A DNA stretch of 64,000 nt from an uncultured Muribaculum sp. (GTDB lineage: Bacteria > Bacteroidota > Bacteroidia > Bacteroidales > Muribaculaceae). Of this stretch, positions 25,412 to 34,589 are shown piece after piece. The DNA is taken from positions 1-64,000 of the forward strand of contig CAJTSJ010000015.1 of assembly GCA_910578785.1 (NCBI GenBank), given 5' to 3'. A program made the translations under genes and the position numbers. Position 1 is the stretch's first letter, and each line of letters begins with the position of its first letter. The notes beneath the pieces were generated by a model. The model had not been told where the DNA came from and ran no database searches. It saw only the letters and a list, made by a program, of their open reading frames with translations.

Positions 25412-26515
25412 CTAATCGTTGCTGGAGTCGTCTTTGGTAAGGTCAAGCACCACGTTGTCCTTGCTCTTGTCGAAGTATTGGCGGCGGAGCGGATTGCGGT
25501 GAGCGTAAGCGTGGCTCTTTCGGTTGCGGAATACGTCGATCGCCATGTATATGGCGTGGATCATCGATTCCGGCGAAGCTTTGTCCTGTCCCGCGATGTC
25601 GAATCCGGTGCCGTGGTCGGGCGATGTACGTATGAATTTCAGTCCGGCGGTATAGTTGACTCCGCTTGACATGGCCAGCGTCTTGAATGGTGTGAGTCCC
25701 TGGTCGTGATACATGGCCAGGACTCCGTCAAATGTATTGTAGGCTTCTGTCCCGAAGAATCCGTCTGATGCGTAAGGGCCGAAAGCCCAGATGCCGTCTT
25801 CGGAGGCTTCGTTTATGGCGGGTATTATTGTTTCCTGTTCTTCCTTGCCGAGAAGCCCGTTTTCTCCGGCGTGCGGATTTAGCGATAGCACGGCGATTTT
25901 GGGAGCCTCTATGCCGAAATCCTTTTTAAGCGATTCGTTGAATATGGAAAGCTTTTCCAGTATGGCCTCTTTGGTGACGGATTCCGGTACCCGGGCCAGC
26001 GGCATGTGGGCTGTGACGAGTGCCACGCGTAAGCCTTCCGTGCAGAGCATCATCAGGCTTTTGTCTCCGTCGCCAAGCGACGATTCGAGGTATTCCGTGT
26101 GTCCGGGGAAGCTGAATGTGGGGCTCTGGATTGTGTCTTTGTTTATCGGGGCTGTCACGAGCACGTCGATGGTGCCTTCGCGGAGGTCGGCCACGGCGCG
26201 TTCAAGAGCTTTGAATGCGGCCTCTCCGGCGGCTTTGGATGCTGTGCCCGGCTCGATTTGCAGGTCTTCGCCTACCACATTGATAATGTTGACTTCGTTT
26301 TCGCGGGCCTGCGAGGCGTCGTTTATCTGCACCATGTTGAACGGTTGCAGTTCCAGGCCTTTTCTGTAAAATGCCGCGGCTTTTGCCGAACCGTAGATGA
26401 CGGGAGTGCAAAGCTCTGTCATTCGGGGGTCCTCCATGGCCTTTAATATCACCTCGTAGCCTATGCCGTTGGTGTCGCCATGTGTGATTCCTACCTTTAT
26501 TTTGTTGTTAGCCAT
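25412..26515 (-). CDS. pdxA: 4-hydroxythreonine-4-phosphate dehydrogenase
   Basis: A 367-residue PdxA. Metal-ligand histidines are visible in FPGHTEYLESS, and the conserved block MYHDQGLTPFKTLA lies near the C-terminal third. It oxidises 4-phosphohydroxythreonine in pyridoxal-phosphate synthesis. It is the first gene of the cluster, 30 bases before the nucleotidyltransferase; whether this is only shared transcription or a functional link is unknown. Confidence 0.92.
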   Translation of the reverse strand: MANNKIKVGITHGDTNGIGYEVILKAMEDPRMTELCTPVIYGSAKAAAFYRKGLELQPFNMVQINDASQARENEVNIINVVGEDLQIEPGTASKAAGEAAFKALERAVADLREGTIDVLVTAPINKDTIQSPTFSFPGHTEYLESSLGDGDKSLMMLCTEGLRVALVTAHMPLARVPESVTKEAILEKLSIFNESLKKDFGIEAPKIAVLSLNPHAGENGLLGKEEQETIIPAINEASEDGIWAFGPYASDGFFGTEAYNTFDGVLAMYHDQGLTPFKTLAMSSGVNYTAGLKFIRTSPDHGTGFDIAGQDKASPESMIHAIYMAIDVFRNRKSHAYAHRNPLRRQYFDKSKDNVVLDLTKDDSSND

Positions 26516-26735
26516 TGCTTTGATTCTATAGAATAATAATTAGTAGACTATTGCGCGGCTTGTGCCGCGTCAAGATGCGTCAATGTGCGGTCTGCATTGA
26601 TTATGCGTATGGGCACACTTCCACAAATTCTGCGCTAAATTACAAATAATCCGCCATATATCCGCGCTTTGTCTTCACTTTTGCGCATATACGGTCTCTT
26701 TGGCGGCCGGAAACGCGGATGGCGCGGGCATAAAA
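26516..26735. other. Intergenic region before pdxA
   Basis: No gene is visible. A small GC hairpin (CGCGGC/GCCGCG, loop TTGT) lies near 26552-26567. A TAATTTAG sequence on the - strand near 26635 is one mismatch from the -7 consensus, without a clear -33 box. Confidence 0.3.
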
Positions 26736-26763
26736 AAAATGAGTCGGCTCACGCAGACTCATT
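26736..26763 (-). terminator. asd terminator
   Basis: Perfect 9-base arms (26736-26744 and 26755-26763) and a run of eight T on the - strand, about 85 bases after the asd stop codon. Confidence 0.75.
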
Positions 26764-26847
26764 TCGCTAATAAAATAAAGGCTTAAAGCATTATAAAATC
26801 TTATTTGTACAGAGGTTCAAATGTCAGTGTGCCGTCGGTTTCGACGC

Positions 26848-27876
26848 TCAAAACTTTTTGCCGTGGGCAAGCAGATACTGAGCAATCTGGACGGCGTTCA
26901 GTGCCGCGCCTTTCTTGATCTGGTCGCCTACCACCCAGAAGCTTAGTCCGTTGGGCGAGGTTATGTCCTTGCGGAGACGGCCTACGTAAACGGGGTCCTG
27001 GTTGGCGATGTCAAGGGGCATAGGGTACTTCTTGTGTGCCGGGTCGTCGAACACAACCACGCCTTCGGCCTTTTCAAGGGCTTTGCGCACTGTGTCGAGC
27101 GATATCGGCTCCTCGGTCTCAAGCCAGATGGCTTCCGAGTGGGCTCGCATGACCGGAACTCTGACGCAGGTCGCGCTTACGTCGAGAGAGGGGGCATGCA
27201 TTATCTTTTTGGTCTCGTTATACATCTTCATTTCCTCCTTGGTGTAGCCGTTTTCGGTAAATACGTCTACCTGCGGAATGACGTTGTATGCGAGCTGGTA
27301 AGCAAACTTTTCTATCGTAGGCTCCTCGCCGCGTCCGAGCTGAGCATATTGCTCAACCAGTTCGGCCATCGCGGCGGCTCCTGCGCCGCTCGCGGCCTGG
27401 TAAGTGGCCACATGTACGCGCTTGATAGGCGAGATGTCGTTGATTGGCTTCAGCGCCACGACCATCTGTATGGTTGTACAGTTGGGGTTGGCGATGATGT
27501 TGCGCGGTGTGTTGAAAGCGTCGTCGCCATTAACTTCCGGCACGACCAAGGGGACGTCTTCGTCCATTCGGAACGCGCTTGAGTTGTCGATCATTATGGT
27601 GCCGTGCTTTGTGATGGTGTCGGCAAATTCGCGCGATGTTCCGGCTCCGGCAGAGGTGAATGCGATGTCCACATCCTTGAAGTCGTCATTGTGCTTAAGC
27701 TCTTTGACTACTATCTCTTTCCCGCGGAAAGTATATGATGTGCCCGCGCTTCTGCTCGAACCGAAAAGCAATAATTCACTGATAGGGAAATTTTGTTCGT
27801 CGAGAACCCTGAGAAATTCCTGTCCTACAGCTCCACTTGCTCCAACAATAGCAACTTTCAACATCTGATTATTCAT
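26848..27876 (-). CDS. asd: Aspartate-semialdehyde dehydrogenase
   Basis: A 342-residue enzyme. The nucleotide fold starts [18 protein letters not shown]; the catalytic Cys is C133 in ANPNCTTIQ; the acid/base His lies in [11 protein letters not shown]. It reduces aspartyl phosphate to the semialdehyde for lysine, threonine, methionine and diaminopimelate synthesis. It has its own full consensus promoter and terminator, so it is monocistronic. Confidence 0.95.
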   Translation of the reverse strand: MNNQMLKVAIVGASGAVGQEFLRVLDEQNFPISELLLFGSSRSAGTSYTFRGKEIVVKELKHNDDFKDVDIAFTSAGAGTSREFADTITKHGTIMIDNSSAFRMDEDVPLVVPEVNGDDAFNTPRNIIANPNCTTIQMVVALKPINDISPIKRVHVATYQAASGAGAAAMAELVEQYAQLGRGEEPTIEKFAYQLAYNVIPQVDVFTENGYTKEEMKMYNETKKIMHAPSLDVSATCVRVPVMRAHSEAIWLETEEPISLDTVRKALEKAEGVVVFDDPAHKKYPMPLDIANQDPVYVGRLRKDITSPNGLSFWVVGDQIKKGAALNAVQIAQYLLAHGKKF

Positions 27877-27895
27877 TTGTCACTGAATATTATTA

Positions 27896-27927
27896 CAAAA
27901 GTATATAATTATTTTCAAATTTGCAAA
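27896..27927 (-). promoter_or_regulatory. asd promoter
   Basis: On the - strand TTTG (27924-27927), 20 bases, TACTTTTG (27896-27903). Perfect consensus; 5' UTR of only about 13 bases. Confidence 0.7.
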
Positions 27928-27952
27928 TATTTTTTGCTTCAAAATATTGTAT

Positions 27953-27961
27953 GGGGGGGGG
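27953..27961. repeat. G9 homopolymer tract
   Basis: Nine consecutive G on the + strand between the asd promoter and the end of the carbonic anhydrase gene. No other tract of this kind was noticed in the window. Confidence 0.9.
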
Positions 27962-27983
27962 TAATTTATTGATATTCAACAGA

Positions 27984-28523
27984 TTATATTCTGTTTAGCG
28001 CTCCGGTGACTGAGTCCATAATGTAACCTGATACGATAACATCGGCAGGTACAAGAGGGTGATTGCGAATCAGATCCACCGTTTCTGCTATAGCGGCGGG
28101 GGTGTCTTCGAAGCCGTGAAGCCAGCTTTTGAGGTCGATGCCGCAGTGCATCATCAGGTTGATGTGTTCTTCCGAAATGCCGCGTTCGCGCATCAGATGA
28201 AGCATTTCGTTGGCGTCCATGCCTTGTACGCCGCATCCGGTATGCCCGATAATCATTATCTCTGTGACTCCGAGCTCATAGATGGCCACGAGCAGGCTTC
28301 TGACGGTCGAATCGAACGGATTGGTGATGGTGGCGCCTGCATTCTTTATCATTTTTACATCGCCGTTTTTTATTCCGAGCGCGGCCGGAAGCAGTTCGAT
28401 TAGGCGCGTGTCCATGCATGTGACTATGGCTATCCGCTTGTCCGGGAACTTCGTGGTGGCGTACTTTTCATATTCTTTGGTTCTGACAAACTCCTTGTTG
28501 AACCTGAGCATTTCTTCTATCAT
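27984..28523 (-). CDS. Beta-class carbonic anhydrase
   Basis: A 179-residue beta-carbonic anhydrase. Zinc ligands are C36 (CMDTR, with the D38-R40 dyad), H94 and C97 (GHTGC). It interconverts CO2 and bicarbonate in the cytoplasm, supplying carboxylases. It starts 22 bases after argB and may be part of the prfB-argB unit; bicarbonate for carbamoyl phosphate and arginine is a possible link, as inference. Confidence 0.93.
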   Translation of the reverse strand: MIEEMLRFNKEFVRTKEYEKYATTKFPDKRIAIVTCMDTRLIELLPAALGIKNGDVKMIKNAGATITNPFDSTVRSLLVAIYELGVTEIMIIGHTGCGVQGMDANEMLHLMRERGISEEHINLMMHCGIDLKSWLHGFEDTPAAIAETVDLIRNHPLVPADVIVSGYIMDSVTGALNRI

Positions 28524-28545
28524 TGTATGTCCGGTGTTAACCTTT

Positions 28546-29322
28546 TTAAAGTCTGATATGGGTCCCTTTCCTAAGGTTGTCGAGCGATGATGCCTGTGTG
28601 ATTACGACTTCCTTCACTCCGTCGGCCACTGCTTTGAGGGCGTTCTCTATCTTGGGGAGCATGCCTCCGGTAACGATGCCGTCGGCCTTGAGCTTCTCGA
28701 ACAGGCCGGGGTCTATGGCGGGTATCACGGAATCGTCGTCGTTTTCGTCGCGCAGTACTCCGGCTTTTTCGAAACAATACACAAGCGTTACATCGAATAT
28801 GTCGGCGAGTCCTCGCGCTGTCTCTCCGGCCATGGTGTCGGCGTTGGTGTTGAGCAGATGGCCCTGTCCGTCATGGGTCAGGGGGGCGATTACAGGTACT
28901 ATCCCCGAACGGATCAATGTGGCCAGGGCTTCGCCGTTTACTCGGTCGACATCGCCGACCCAGCCGTAGTCTACTTTTCCGGCAGGGCGCTTGTGGCTGC
29001 GTATGATGTCCATGTCGGCTCCTGTCATGCCGATGGCGTCGATTCCCATGCCCTGCAGGCGTGCGGTTATGGTCTTGTTGACGAGTCCTCCATAGACCAT
29101 AGCGACCACCCTCAGCATGTCGTTGTCGGTGACACGCCGTCCTTCAATCATGGTTGTCTCGATGCCGAGGTCGGCGGCCATCTTTGTGGCCGAACGTCCG
29201 CCTCCGTGCACCAGAAGCTTAAGTCCGTCTATCCTGGAAAAGTCGGAAAGAAGCCTTGCCAGTGAGTCCGGCTCTTCTACTATCTTCCCTCCGACTTTTA
29301 TTATTGTAAGTTTATCCTTCAT
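28546..29322 (-). CDS. argB: Acetylglutamate kinase
   Basis: A 258-residue amino-acid kinase. The N-terminal KVGGKIVEE loop, LLVHGGGRSATKMAADLG substrate site, and NTNADTMAGETARGL phosphate region are all present. It phosphorylates N-acetylglutamate in arginine synthesis. Bacteroidetes use N-succinyl intermediates, so the natural substrate may be succinylglutamate; that is known for Bacteroides relatives and not visible here. It starts 6 bases after the prfB stop codon. Confidence 0.92.
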   Translation of the reverse strand: MKDKLTIIKVGGKIVEEPDSLARLLSDFSRIDGLKLLVHGGGRSATKMAADLGIETTMIEGRRVTDNDMLRVVAMVYGGLVNKTITARLQGMGIDAIGMTGADMDIIRSHKRPAGKVDYGWVGDVDRVNGEALATLIRSGIVPVIAPLTHDGQGHLLNTNADTMAGETARGLADIFDVTLVYCFEKAGVLRDENDDDSVIPAIDPGLFEKLKADGIVTGGMLPKIENALKAVADGVKEVVITQASSLDNLRKGTHIRL

Positions 29323-29328
29323 AACGTG

Positions 29329-30451
29329 TTATTCCTGTTGTTGCCCTCCGGCAAACTCCATCAGGAAAGCTTTGATGAAACCGTCGATGTCGCCGTCCAT
29401 TACGGCGTTGACATCCGAAGTCTGCCACTGTGTGCGGTGGTCCTTGACGCGTCGGTCGTCAAAGACATAGCTGCGTATCTGCGAACCCCATTCGATTTTC
29501 ATCTTGCTGTCCTCGACCTTGCGCTGTTCGGCCAGGCGGTGCTGAAGCTCCTTGTCGTAGAGGATCGACTTAAGCTGGCGCATGGCGTTCTCTTTGTTCT
29601 TGGGCTGGTCGCGGGTCTCGGTGTTTTCAATCAGAATTTCTTCGTGCTCGCCGGTATAAGGGTCGGTGTACTGGTAGCGGAGACGCACGCCTGACTCTAC
29701 CTTGTTCACGTTCTGGCCGCCTGCGCCGCCGCTTCGGAATGTGTCCCACGACAATAATGCAGGGTCAACCCGTACTTCGATGGTGTCATCGACAAGCGGA
29801 GTCACGAATACCGACGCAAACGAGGTCATTCGCTTGCCCTGGGCATTGTATGGCGACACGCGCACGAGGCGGTGTACTCCGTTTTCGCTTTTGAGGTATC
29901 CGTAGGCAAATGCTCCGTCGACTTCGATTGTCACTGACTTTATGCCTGCTTCGTCGCCTTCGAGTATGTTGGCGATAGAGGTCTTGTAGCCTTTGGCCTC
30001 GCACCATCGCAGGTACATGCGCATCAGCATCGATGCCCAGTCCTGGCTTTCGGTGCCGCCTGCTCCGGAATTGATTTTAAGCACGGCTCCGAGCGAGTCT
30101 TCTTCGCGGCGCAACATGTTGCGTAGTTCGAGAGCCTCGATTTTTGCTATCAGGTCGGCATACATGGAGTCTATTTCCTCCTCTTCCACAAGTCCTTCCT
30201 TTACGAAGTCCCATGCAAGCTGGAGTTCCGAGACGGCCTTGTCTACTTCGTCGAATCCGTCAATCCACTGATGCAGTTCCTTTACTTTCTTCATTTGGGC
30301 CTGCGCCTCTTTCTGGTGCTCCCAGAAGTCGGGGACATGTGTGCGCAGTTCTTCCTCTTCTACTTCGACACGTTTGCTGTCGATGTCAAAGATACCTCCC
30401 CAGCGCATCCTTGCGCTCTATCGTCTCTTTTAGCTGTTCGTAGGTAATCAT
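29329..30451 (-). CDS. prfB: Peptide chain release factor 2, programmed +1 frameshift
   Basis: The reading frame starts at the ATG 30449-30451 and runs 21 codons (MITYEQLKETIERKDALGRYL) to an in-frame TGA at 30386-30388. The sequence at the stop is GGGGAGGTATCTTTGAC: an internal Shine-Dalgarno, then CTT-TGA-C, the canonical RF2 slip site. After a +1 shift the frame continues DIDSKRVEVEEE to 29329, giving about 373 residues. The GGQ motif is in GGAGGQNVNKVES. Low RF2 favours the shift, so the protein regulates itself. The tripeptide anticodon region reads SPY rather than SPF. Confidence 0.95.
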
Positions 30452-30528
30452 AACGAATCTGTGTTGTGATGAATTAGTGGGTTATAAATAATATGTGATG
30501 CACACCGTTCTCGGGCATGTATGACCGT

Positions 30529-32337
30529 TTATTGTGCATACATGGCCTCGATTTCGTGCGCGTATTTCTGGTTGATGATCGGACGGCGTATCTTGAGGGT
30601 GTTTGTGAGTTCGCCTGTCTCCATGCTGAATTCTTTGGGCAGGAGTGTGAACTTCTTTACCTTCTCATAGCTGGCGAAACCCTTCTGGAGTTTTTCGATG
30701 CGCTCTTCGATCATGTGGCGTATGTCGCTGTTGTTTACCAGGTCGGCTATCGACTGATACTGAATCTTTTTCTTCAAAGCGTATTCCTTGAGAGCTTCGA
30801 ATGCCGGTATGATGATGGCTGTTACGTATTTGCGCTGGTCTCCTATCACGGCCACCTGCTCGATATACTTGTCTTCTCCAAGTTTGCTTTCGATGGCCTG
30901 GGGGGCTATGTATTTGCCGTTGGAAGTTTTGAACAGGTCTTTGATGCGTTCGGTCAGAATAAGCGCGCCTGTATCGTCGATGCGTCCGGCGTCGCCGGTT
31001 CTGAACCAACCGTCGTCAGTGAAGGCCTCCTTGTTGGCTTCGGGTTTGTTGAAATATCCGTCCATTACGGTCTCGCCTTTGACCAGGATTTCGTTCTGCG
31101 GACCTATCTTGACCTCGATTCCGGGAAGGACTGTGCCGACTGTGCCGATTTCATATCCTATCTGCGGAAAGCATGTCACGGTGGCTGTAGTCTCCGAAAG
31201 TCCGTAGCCGACTACGATGTTGATTCCGCATGAGTGAAGAAACTCGCATATCGTGTCGGACAACGGTGCGCCTGCGGTCGGGAATATGTTGCCGTTGTTT
31301 ATGCCGATTACTTTGCGCAACGTGGCGAATATCTTTGCGTCGAAGAACCGATATTGCATCTTGAGCCATTTGGGTGCCTTTTTGCCCAGACGCGCGTAGT
31401 CGAGGTTGTATTCGCGCCCGACTTTGACGGCCCGGTTCACAAGCATCTTCTGAATGAAGTTCATGCGGGAGATTTTTGCCTGTACTCCTGCATAAACCTT
31501 TTCCCAGAAACGCGGCACGGAGCACATGCAAGTGGGCTTGACTTCGCGGATTGAGGTCTGGATGTCGCGTGGATCAAGGTTGATGAACACCTTGATGCCC
31601 ATCATAAGGCAGAAATATGTCCATGCTTTTTCAAAAATGTGGCTAAGCGGCAGGAAGCATAGCGAAGTGTCGTTCTCGCTGAGCATTGTCAGGCGTTCGA
31701 CGTGAATCTTAAGTGCCGCGTTGAAGCACCTGTGGGGCAGCATTGCGCCTTTCGGTTCGCCTGTGGTTCCGGAGGTGTAGAGGAGTGTGGCCAGATCTGA
31801 TTCCGTAGCGGCTTCCGTACGGTGTCCGACGGCCTCGCGGCAGTTCTTGCCGGCCGCTTCGCCAAGACGAAGGAGTGAGGTGAACGTCATGGTCTCCTTG
31901 TCCTTTTCTTCCATAGGGAATTCTCCGTAACATACTATCTGGCGGAGACGCTTGCACTTCTTTTTTGCCTCAAGCGCTATGGAGTATTGGTCGCGGTTGC
32001 CGACGAACAGGATTGAGACGCGCGCATCGTTTACGATATATTCCACCTGCTCCTGACTGCTGGTAGCGTAAATCGACACTGGTACGGCTCTATTGGCAAA
32101 TGCCGCAAAGTCAGTTATCAGAATGTCGGGGCGGTTGGCGGAGAATACCCCTACCGTATCGCCCGGCTCGATGCCAAGAATCTCAAGAGCATATGATGCT
32201 GCGTCCACTTTGCGGCTGAATTCTGTCCACGATGTCTCTGCCCATGCGCCGTTTGGTTGCGCTTTGAAGCTGTAGGCGGGTCGATCGCCGTATTTCGACG
32301 CTTGTCGCTGAACGAGATTAGTTAAAATGTTTGGCAT
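30529..32337 (-). CDS. Long-chain fatty acid-CoA ligase (AMP-binding)
   Basis: About 602 residues from ATG 32337 (MPNILTNLVQ); an earlier start at 32367 is less likely because it lies within the predicted promoter region. The AMP-binding signature LLYTSGTTGEPKGAMLPH and the C-terminal TGDAGRIDDTG and LTERIKDLFKTSNGKYIAP motifs are intact. It activates fatty acids to acyl-CoA at the membrane. It is monocistronic, with a -7 box TACCTTTG at 32356-32363. Confidence 0.92.
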   Translation of the reverse strand: MPNILTNLVQRQASKYGDRPAYSFKAQPNGAWAETSWTEFSRKVDAASYALEILGIEPGDTVGVFSANRPDILITDFAAFANRAVPVSIYATSSQEQVEYIVNDARVSILFVGNRDQYSIALEAKKKCKRLRQIVCYGEFPMEEKDKETMTFTSLLRLGEAAGKNCREAVGHRTEAATESDLATLLYTSGTTGEPKGAMLPHRCFNAALKIHVERLTMLSENDTSLCFLPLSHIFEKAWTYFCLMMGIKVFINLDPRDIQTSIREVKPTCMCSVPRFWEKVYAGVQAKISRMNFIQKMLVNRAVKVGREYNLDYARLGKKAPKWLKMQYRFFDAKIFATLRKVIGINNGNIFPTAGAPLSDTICEFLHSCGINIVVGYGLSETTATVTCFPQIGYEIGTVGTVLPGIEVKIGPQNEILVKGETVMDGYFNKPEANKEAFTDDGWFRTGDAGRIDDTGALILTERIKDLFKTSNGKYIAPQAIESKLGEDKYIEQVAVIGDQRKYVTAIIIPAFEALKEYALKKKIQYQSIADLVNNSDIRHMIEERIEKLQKGFASYEKVKKFTLLPKEFSMETGELTNTLKIRRPIINQKYAHEIEAMYAQ

Positions 32338-32355
32338 AACATAAATATTTAATGG

Positions 32356-32363
32356 CAAAGGTA
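32356..32363 (-). promoter_or_regulatory. -7 box for the acyl-CoA ligase gene
   Basis: TACCTTTG on the - strand, 18 bases before the start codon, with a TTA 20 bases further upstream in place of TTG. Confidence 0.5.
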
Positions 32364-32519
32364 ACACCTTAACCTTACTATAATAACGTATGGAGCCAAA
32401 TTAATAATCGGCTCTTAACATACGTTCACAACCTCGGATGAAGGTGTTGTGGCGTTTAACATATTTTATTGTGCCGCCATGTGCGCGGGCATATAATGTC
32501 GCGCAGTCACGGCGTGGCG

Positions 32520-33338
32520 TTAATATTGCTCTTTTTCGGATGGGAAGTCGCGGGTCTTAACGTCGTCTATGTAGCGGGCCACCGCGTCGTTGATTACGGT
32601 CGACAGGTCGGCATAACGGCGCAGGAACCTTGGCGAGAAGCCCTTGTTGATTCCGAGCATGTCGTGCATCACGAGCACCTGTCCGTCGACGCCGCCTCCG
32701 GCTCCGATGCCGATGACGGGAATTGTGAGTTCCTTGGCCACTTTCTCGGCGAGCTGTGCGGGAATCTTTTCAAGCACTATGGCGAAGCATCCGAGCTCTT
32801 CGAGCAACTTGGCGTCTTCAAGCAGTTTGGCGGCTTCGGCATCTTCCTTGGCGCGGACCGCGTATGACCCGAACTTGTTTATCGACTGGGGGGTCAGTCC
32901 GAGGTGTCCCATCACGGGGATTCCGGCGCAGAGTATTCGCTCGATTGACTCGCGTATTTCCGAACCGCCTTCGATCTTGACTGCTTCGGCGCTGCTCTCC
33001 TTCATCACTCTGATGGCCGAAGCGAGGGCTTCCTTGCTGTTTCCCTGGTAAGTTCCGAACGGGAGGTCGGCCACCACGAGGGCGCGTTTCACGCCTTTTA
33101 CCACAGATGTGGCGTGGTATATCATTTGGTCGAGGGTCATGGGAAGTGTGGTGACATTGCCGGCCATTACGTTCGATGCCGAGTCTCCCACGAGTATCAC
33201 ATCCATTCCTGCTTCGTCGATGAGTTTGGCCATTGAATAATCATAGGCGGTAAGCATTGCTATCTTTTCGCCTCGCTGTTTCATTTCGGCCAGGCGTCGT
33301 GTAGTCACCTTGCGCTGGTCTTCCGTATACGTTGACAT
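32520..33338 (-). CDS. panB: 3-methyl-2-oxobutanoate hydroxymethyltransferase
   Basis: About 272 residues from the ATG at 33338 ([20 protein letters not shown]); an upstream in-frame start would precede the predicted transcription start. Family landmarks: [31 protein letters not shown] and [10 protein letters not shown]. It adds a hydroxymethyl group to ketoisovalerate, the valine precursor, in pantothenate synthesis. It has its own promoter and a structured 5' UTR. Confidence 0.95.
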   Translation of the reverse strand: MSTYTEDQRKVTTRRLAEMKQRGEKIAMLTAYDYSMAKLIDEAGMDVILVGDSASNVMAGNVTTLPMTLDQMIYHATSVVKGVKRALVVADLPFGTYQGNSKEALASAIRVMKESSAEAVKIEGGSEIRESIERILCAGIPVMGHLGLTPQSINKFGSYAVRAKEDAEAAKLLEDAKLLEELGCFAIVLEKIPAQLAEKVAKELTIPVIGIGAGGGVDGQVLVMHDMLGINKGFSPRFLRRYADLSTVINDAVARYIDDVKTRDFPSEKEQY

Positions 33339-33374
33339 AGTTGTTTCAGTTTCTTGAACGGTTATGCTGTTATG

Positions 33375-33419
33375 GCGGACTTCAGGCGCTTTCCCTGGGG
33401 AACGGTATCTGAAATCCGC
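33375..33419 (-). promoter_or_regulatory. Structured 5' UTR of panB
   Basis: On the - strand GCGGATTTCAG (33409-33419) pairs with CTGAAGTCCGC (33375-33385) over 11 positions with one T-G. Inside lies a second small hairpin, TTCCC/GGGAA. The stem begins almost at the predicted transcription start, so it caps the mRNA. Regulation is inferred. Confidence 0.5.
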
Positions 33420-33421
33420 GA

Positions 33422-33453
33422 CAAAGTTACACCTTAATCTCCAACCGCCCAAA
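33422..33453 (-). promoter_or_regulatory. panB promoter
   Basis: On the - strand TTTG (33450-33453), 20 bases, TAACTTTG (33422-33429). Perfect consensus. Confidence 0.7.
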
Positions 33454-33535
33454 CAAACCGTGGAAAATCGGTACTTCTCTCCGCTTGTGTATTGTCATTG
33501 CGTGCGGAGAGACGATTATTCTTTGTATAAAGTAG

Positions 33536-33560
33536 AAGCGCCCTCGTATGGAGGGCGCTT
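33536..33560 (-). terminator. Terminator of the sigma-factor gene
   Basis: Perfect 10-base arms (33536-33545 and 33551-33560), loop GTATG, followed by CTACTTTAT on the - strand, about 190 bases past the stop codon. Nothing else is seen in 33454-33749. Confidence 0.55.
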
Positions 33561-33749
33561 GGGTAGTGCAATGGCTATAATTGTAAAAGACAGATGTCTG
33601 AGTAAGTGTGTTTATGTTTGAATGCTTGCGTATGTAAATAGTAATATCGTTAGTTAGAGGTGATGCTTTCACTGCTGGTTGAGAATCGAGGAAAGCGGGA
33701 GAGAGAAGTATGGTGTTATGACTGCATATTTCCTTTTTTGTATCAGCTG

Positions 33750-34253
33750 TTAGCGATAGTCCTTGAGGGTCTGCTGCAGGCGCTGGCGGGCGAAAAAGAT
33801 GCGGCTCTTTACGGTGCCGAGCGGAAGATTCATCTTCTCTGCGATTTCGTTGTATTTGTAGCCGGCCACGTGCATTGTGAACGGAATGCGGTAGTCGTCG
33901 GAGAAAGCGTTGATGGCTGCGGTGATTTCTTTAGCGGCGAATGATCCTTCGGGAGTCTCGAATCCTGAATCCTGCGGGAGGTTGAGGTGGTAGAGGTCCT
34001 CGGTCTGGTCGATAACTGTGGCGGAGCGAACCACTTTGCGGTAGTTGTTGATGAAGATGTTGCGCATGATGGTGAACACCCAGCCCTTGAAGTTTACGTT
34101 GTCAACGTATTTGTCTTCGTTGTCGAGAGCCTTGAGCGTAGTATCCTGAAGAAGGTCGTAAGCGTCGTCGCGGTTTGACGTGAGGATGAATGCGAAGTTA
34201 AGGAGGTTCTTTTGAAGATCCATCAGTTTGGTTTGGAAATTAGAGGTAGCCAT
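33750..34253 (-). CDS. ECF-type RNA polymerase sigma factor
   Basis: A 167-residue sigma-70 family protein with only regions 2 and 4. Region 2 includes ILTSNRDDAYDLLQDTTLKAL and FKGWVFTIMRNIFINNYRK; region 4 includes IPFTMHVAGYKYNEIAEKMNLPLGTVKSRIFFARQRL. There is no anti-sigma gene beside it, unlike most Bacteroidetes ECF genes of the SusC/D type. Its promoter is a perfect housekeeping match, so expression does not obviously depend on itself. Control may be at protein or mRNA level. Confidence 0.9.
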   Translation of the reverse strand: MATSNFQTKLMDLQKNLLNFAFILTSNRDDAYDLLQDTTLKALDNEDKYVDNVNFKGWVFTIMRNIFINNYRKVVRSATVIDQTEDLYHLNLPQDSGFETPEGSFAAKEITAAINAFSDDYRIPFTMHVAGYKYNEIAEKMNLPLGTVKSRIFFARQRLQQTLKDYR

Positions 34254-34328
34254 AATGTATTGTTTTAAGTGCAGTGTTATTGTTGTTGTTTATTTGTTTT
34301 GCAATCGTGTTACAAATCGATTACGATG

Positions 34329-34360
34329 CAAACTTAGGGATTATTCTTGAACTGTGCAAA
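34329..34360 (-). promoter_or_regulatory. Promoter of the sigma-factor gene
   Basis: On the - strand TTTG (34357-34360), 20 bases, TAAGTTTG (34329-34336). Perfect consensus, with about 68 bases of 5' UTR. Confidence 0.7.
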
Positions 34361-34559
34361 TATTTTCGCAAATATTTTTCGTAAAAGTTGTGCTTAAAAT
34401 TGTTAAAATACGTAAATCAGCTAATAATCAAATGGTTAAATATGATAGAAAATTACATATATGTTACAGAAGGATTGCATTGCGTGCAGTTGTGTGTCGG
34501 CCATTGTAAATGATTGCTGTATGGAAGTCTGGTTTTACAATGGTTACTATTTTTACAGT

Positions 34560-34589
34560 ATTGTAACATTGTGGCAGTAGTGTTACAAT
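34560..34589. repeat. Inverted repeat with TTACAATG units
   Basis: ATTGTAACA (34560-34568) and TGTTACAAT (34581-34589) form a perfect 9-base pair; a further TTACAATGG occurs about 48 bases to the left. It lies between mrp and the sigma gene promoter. Function unknown. Confidence 0.45.
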
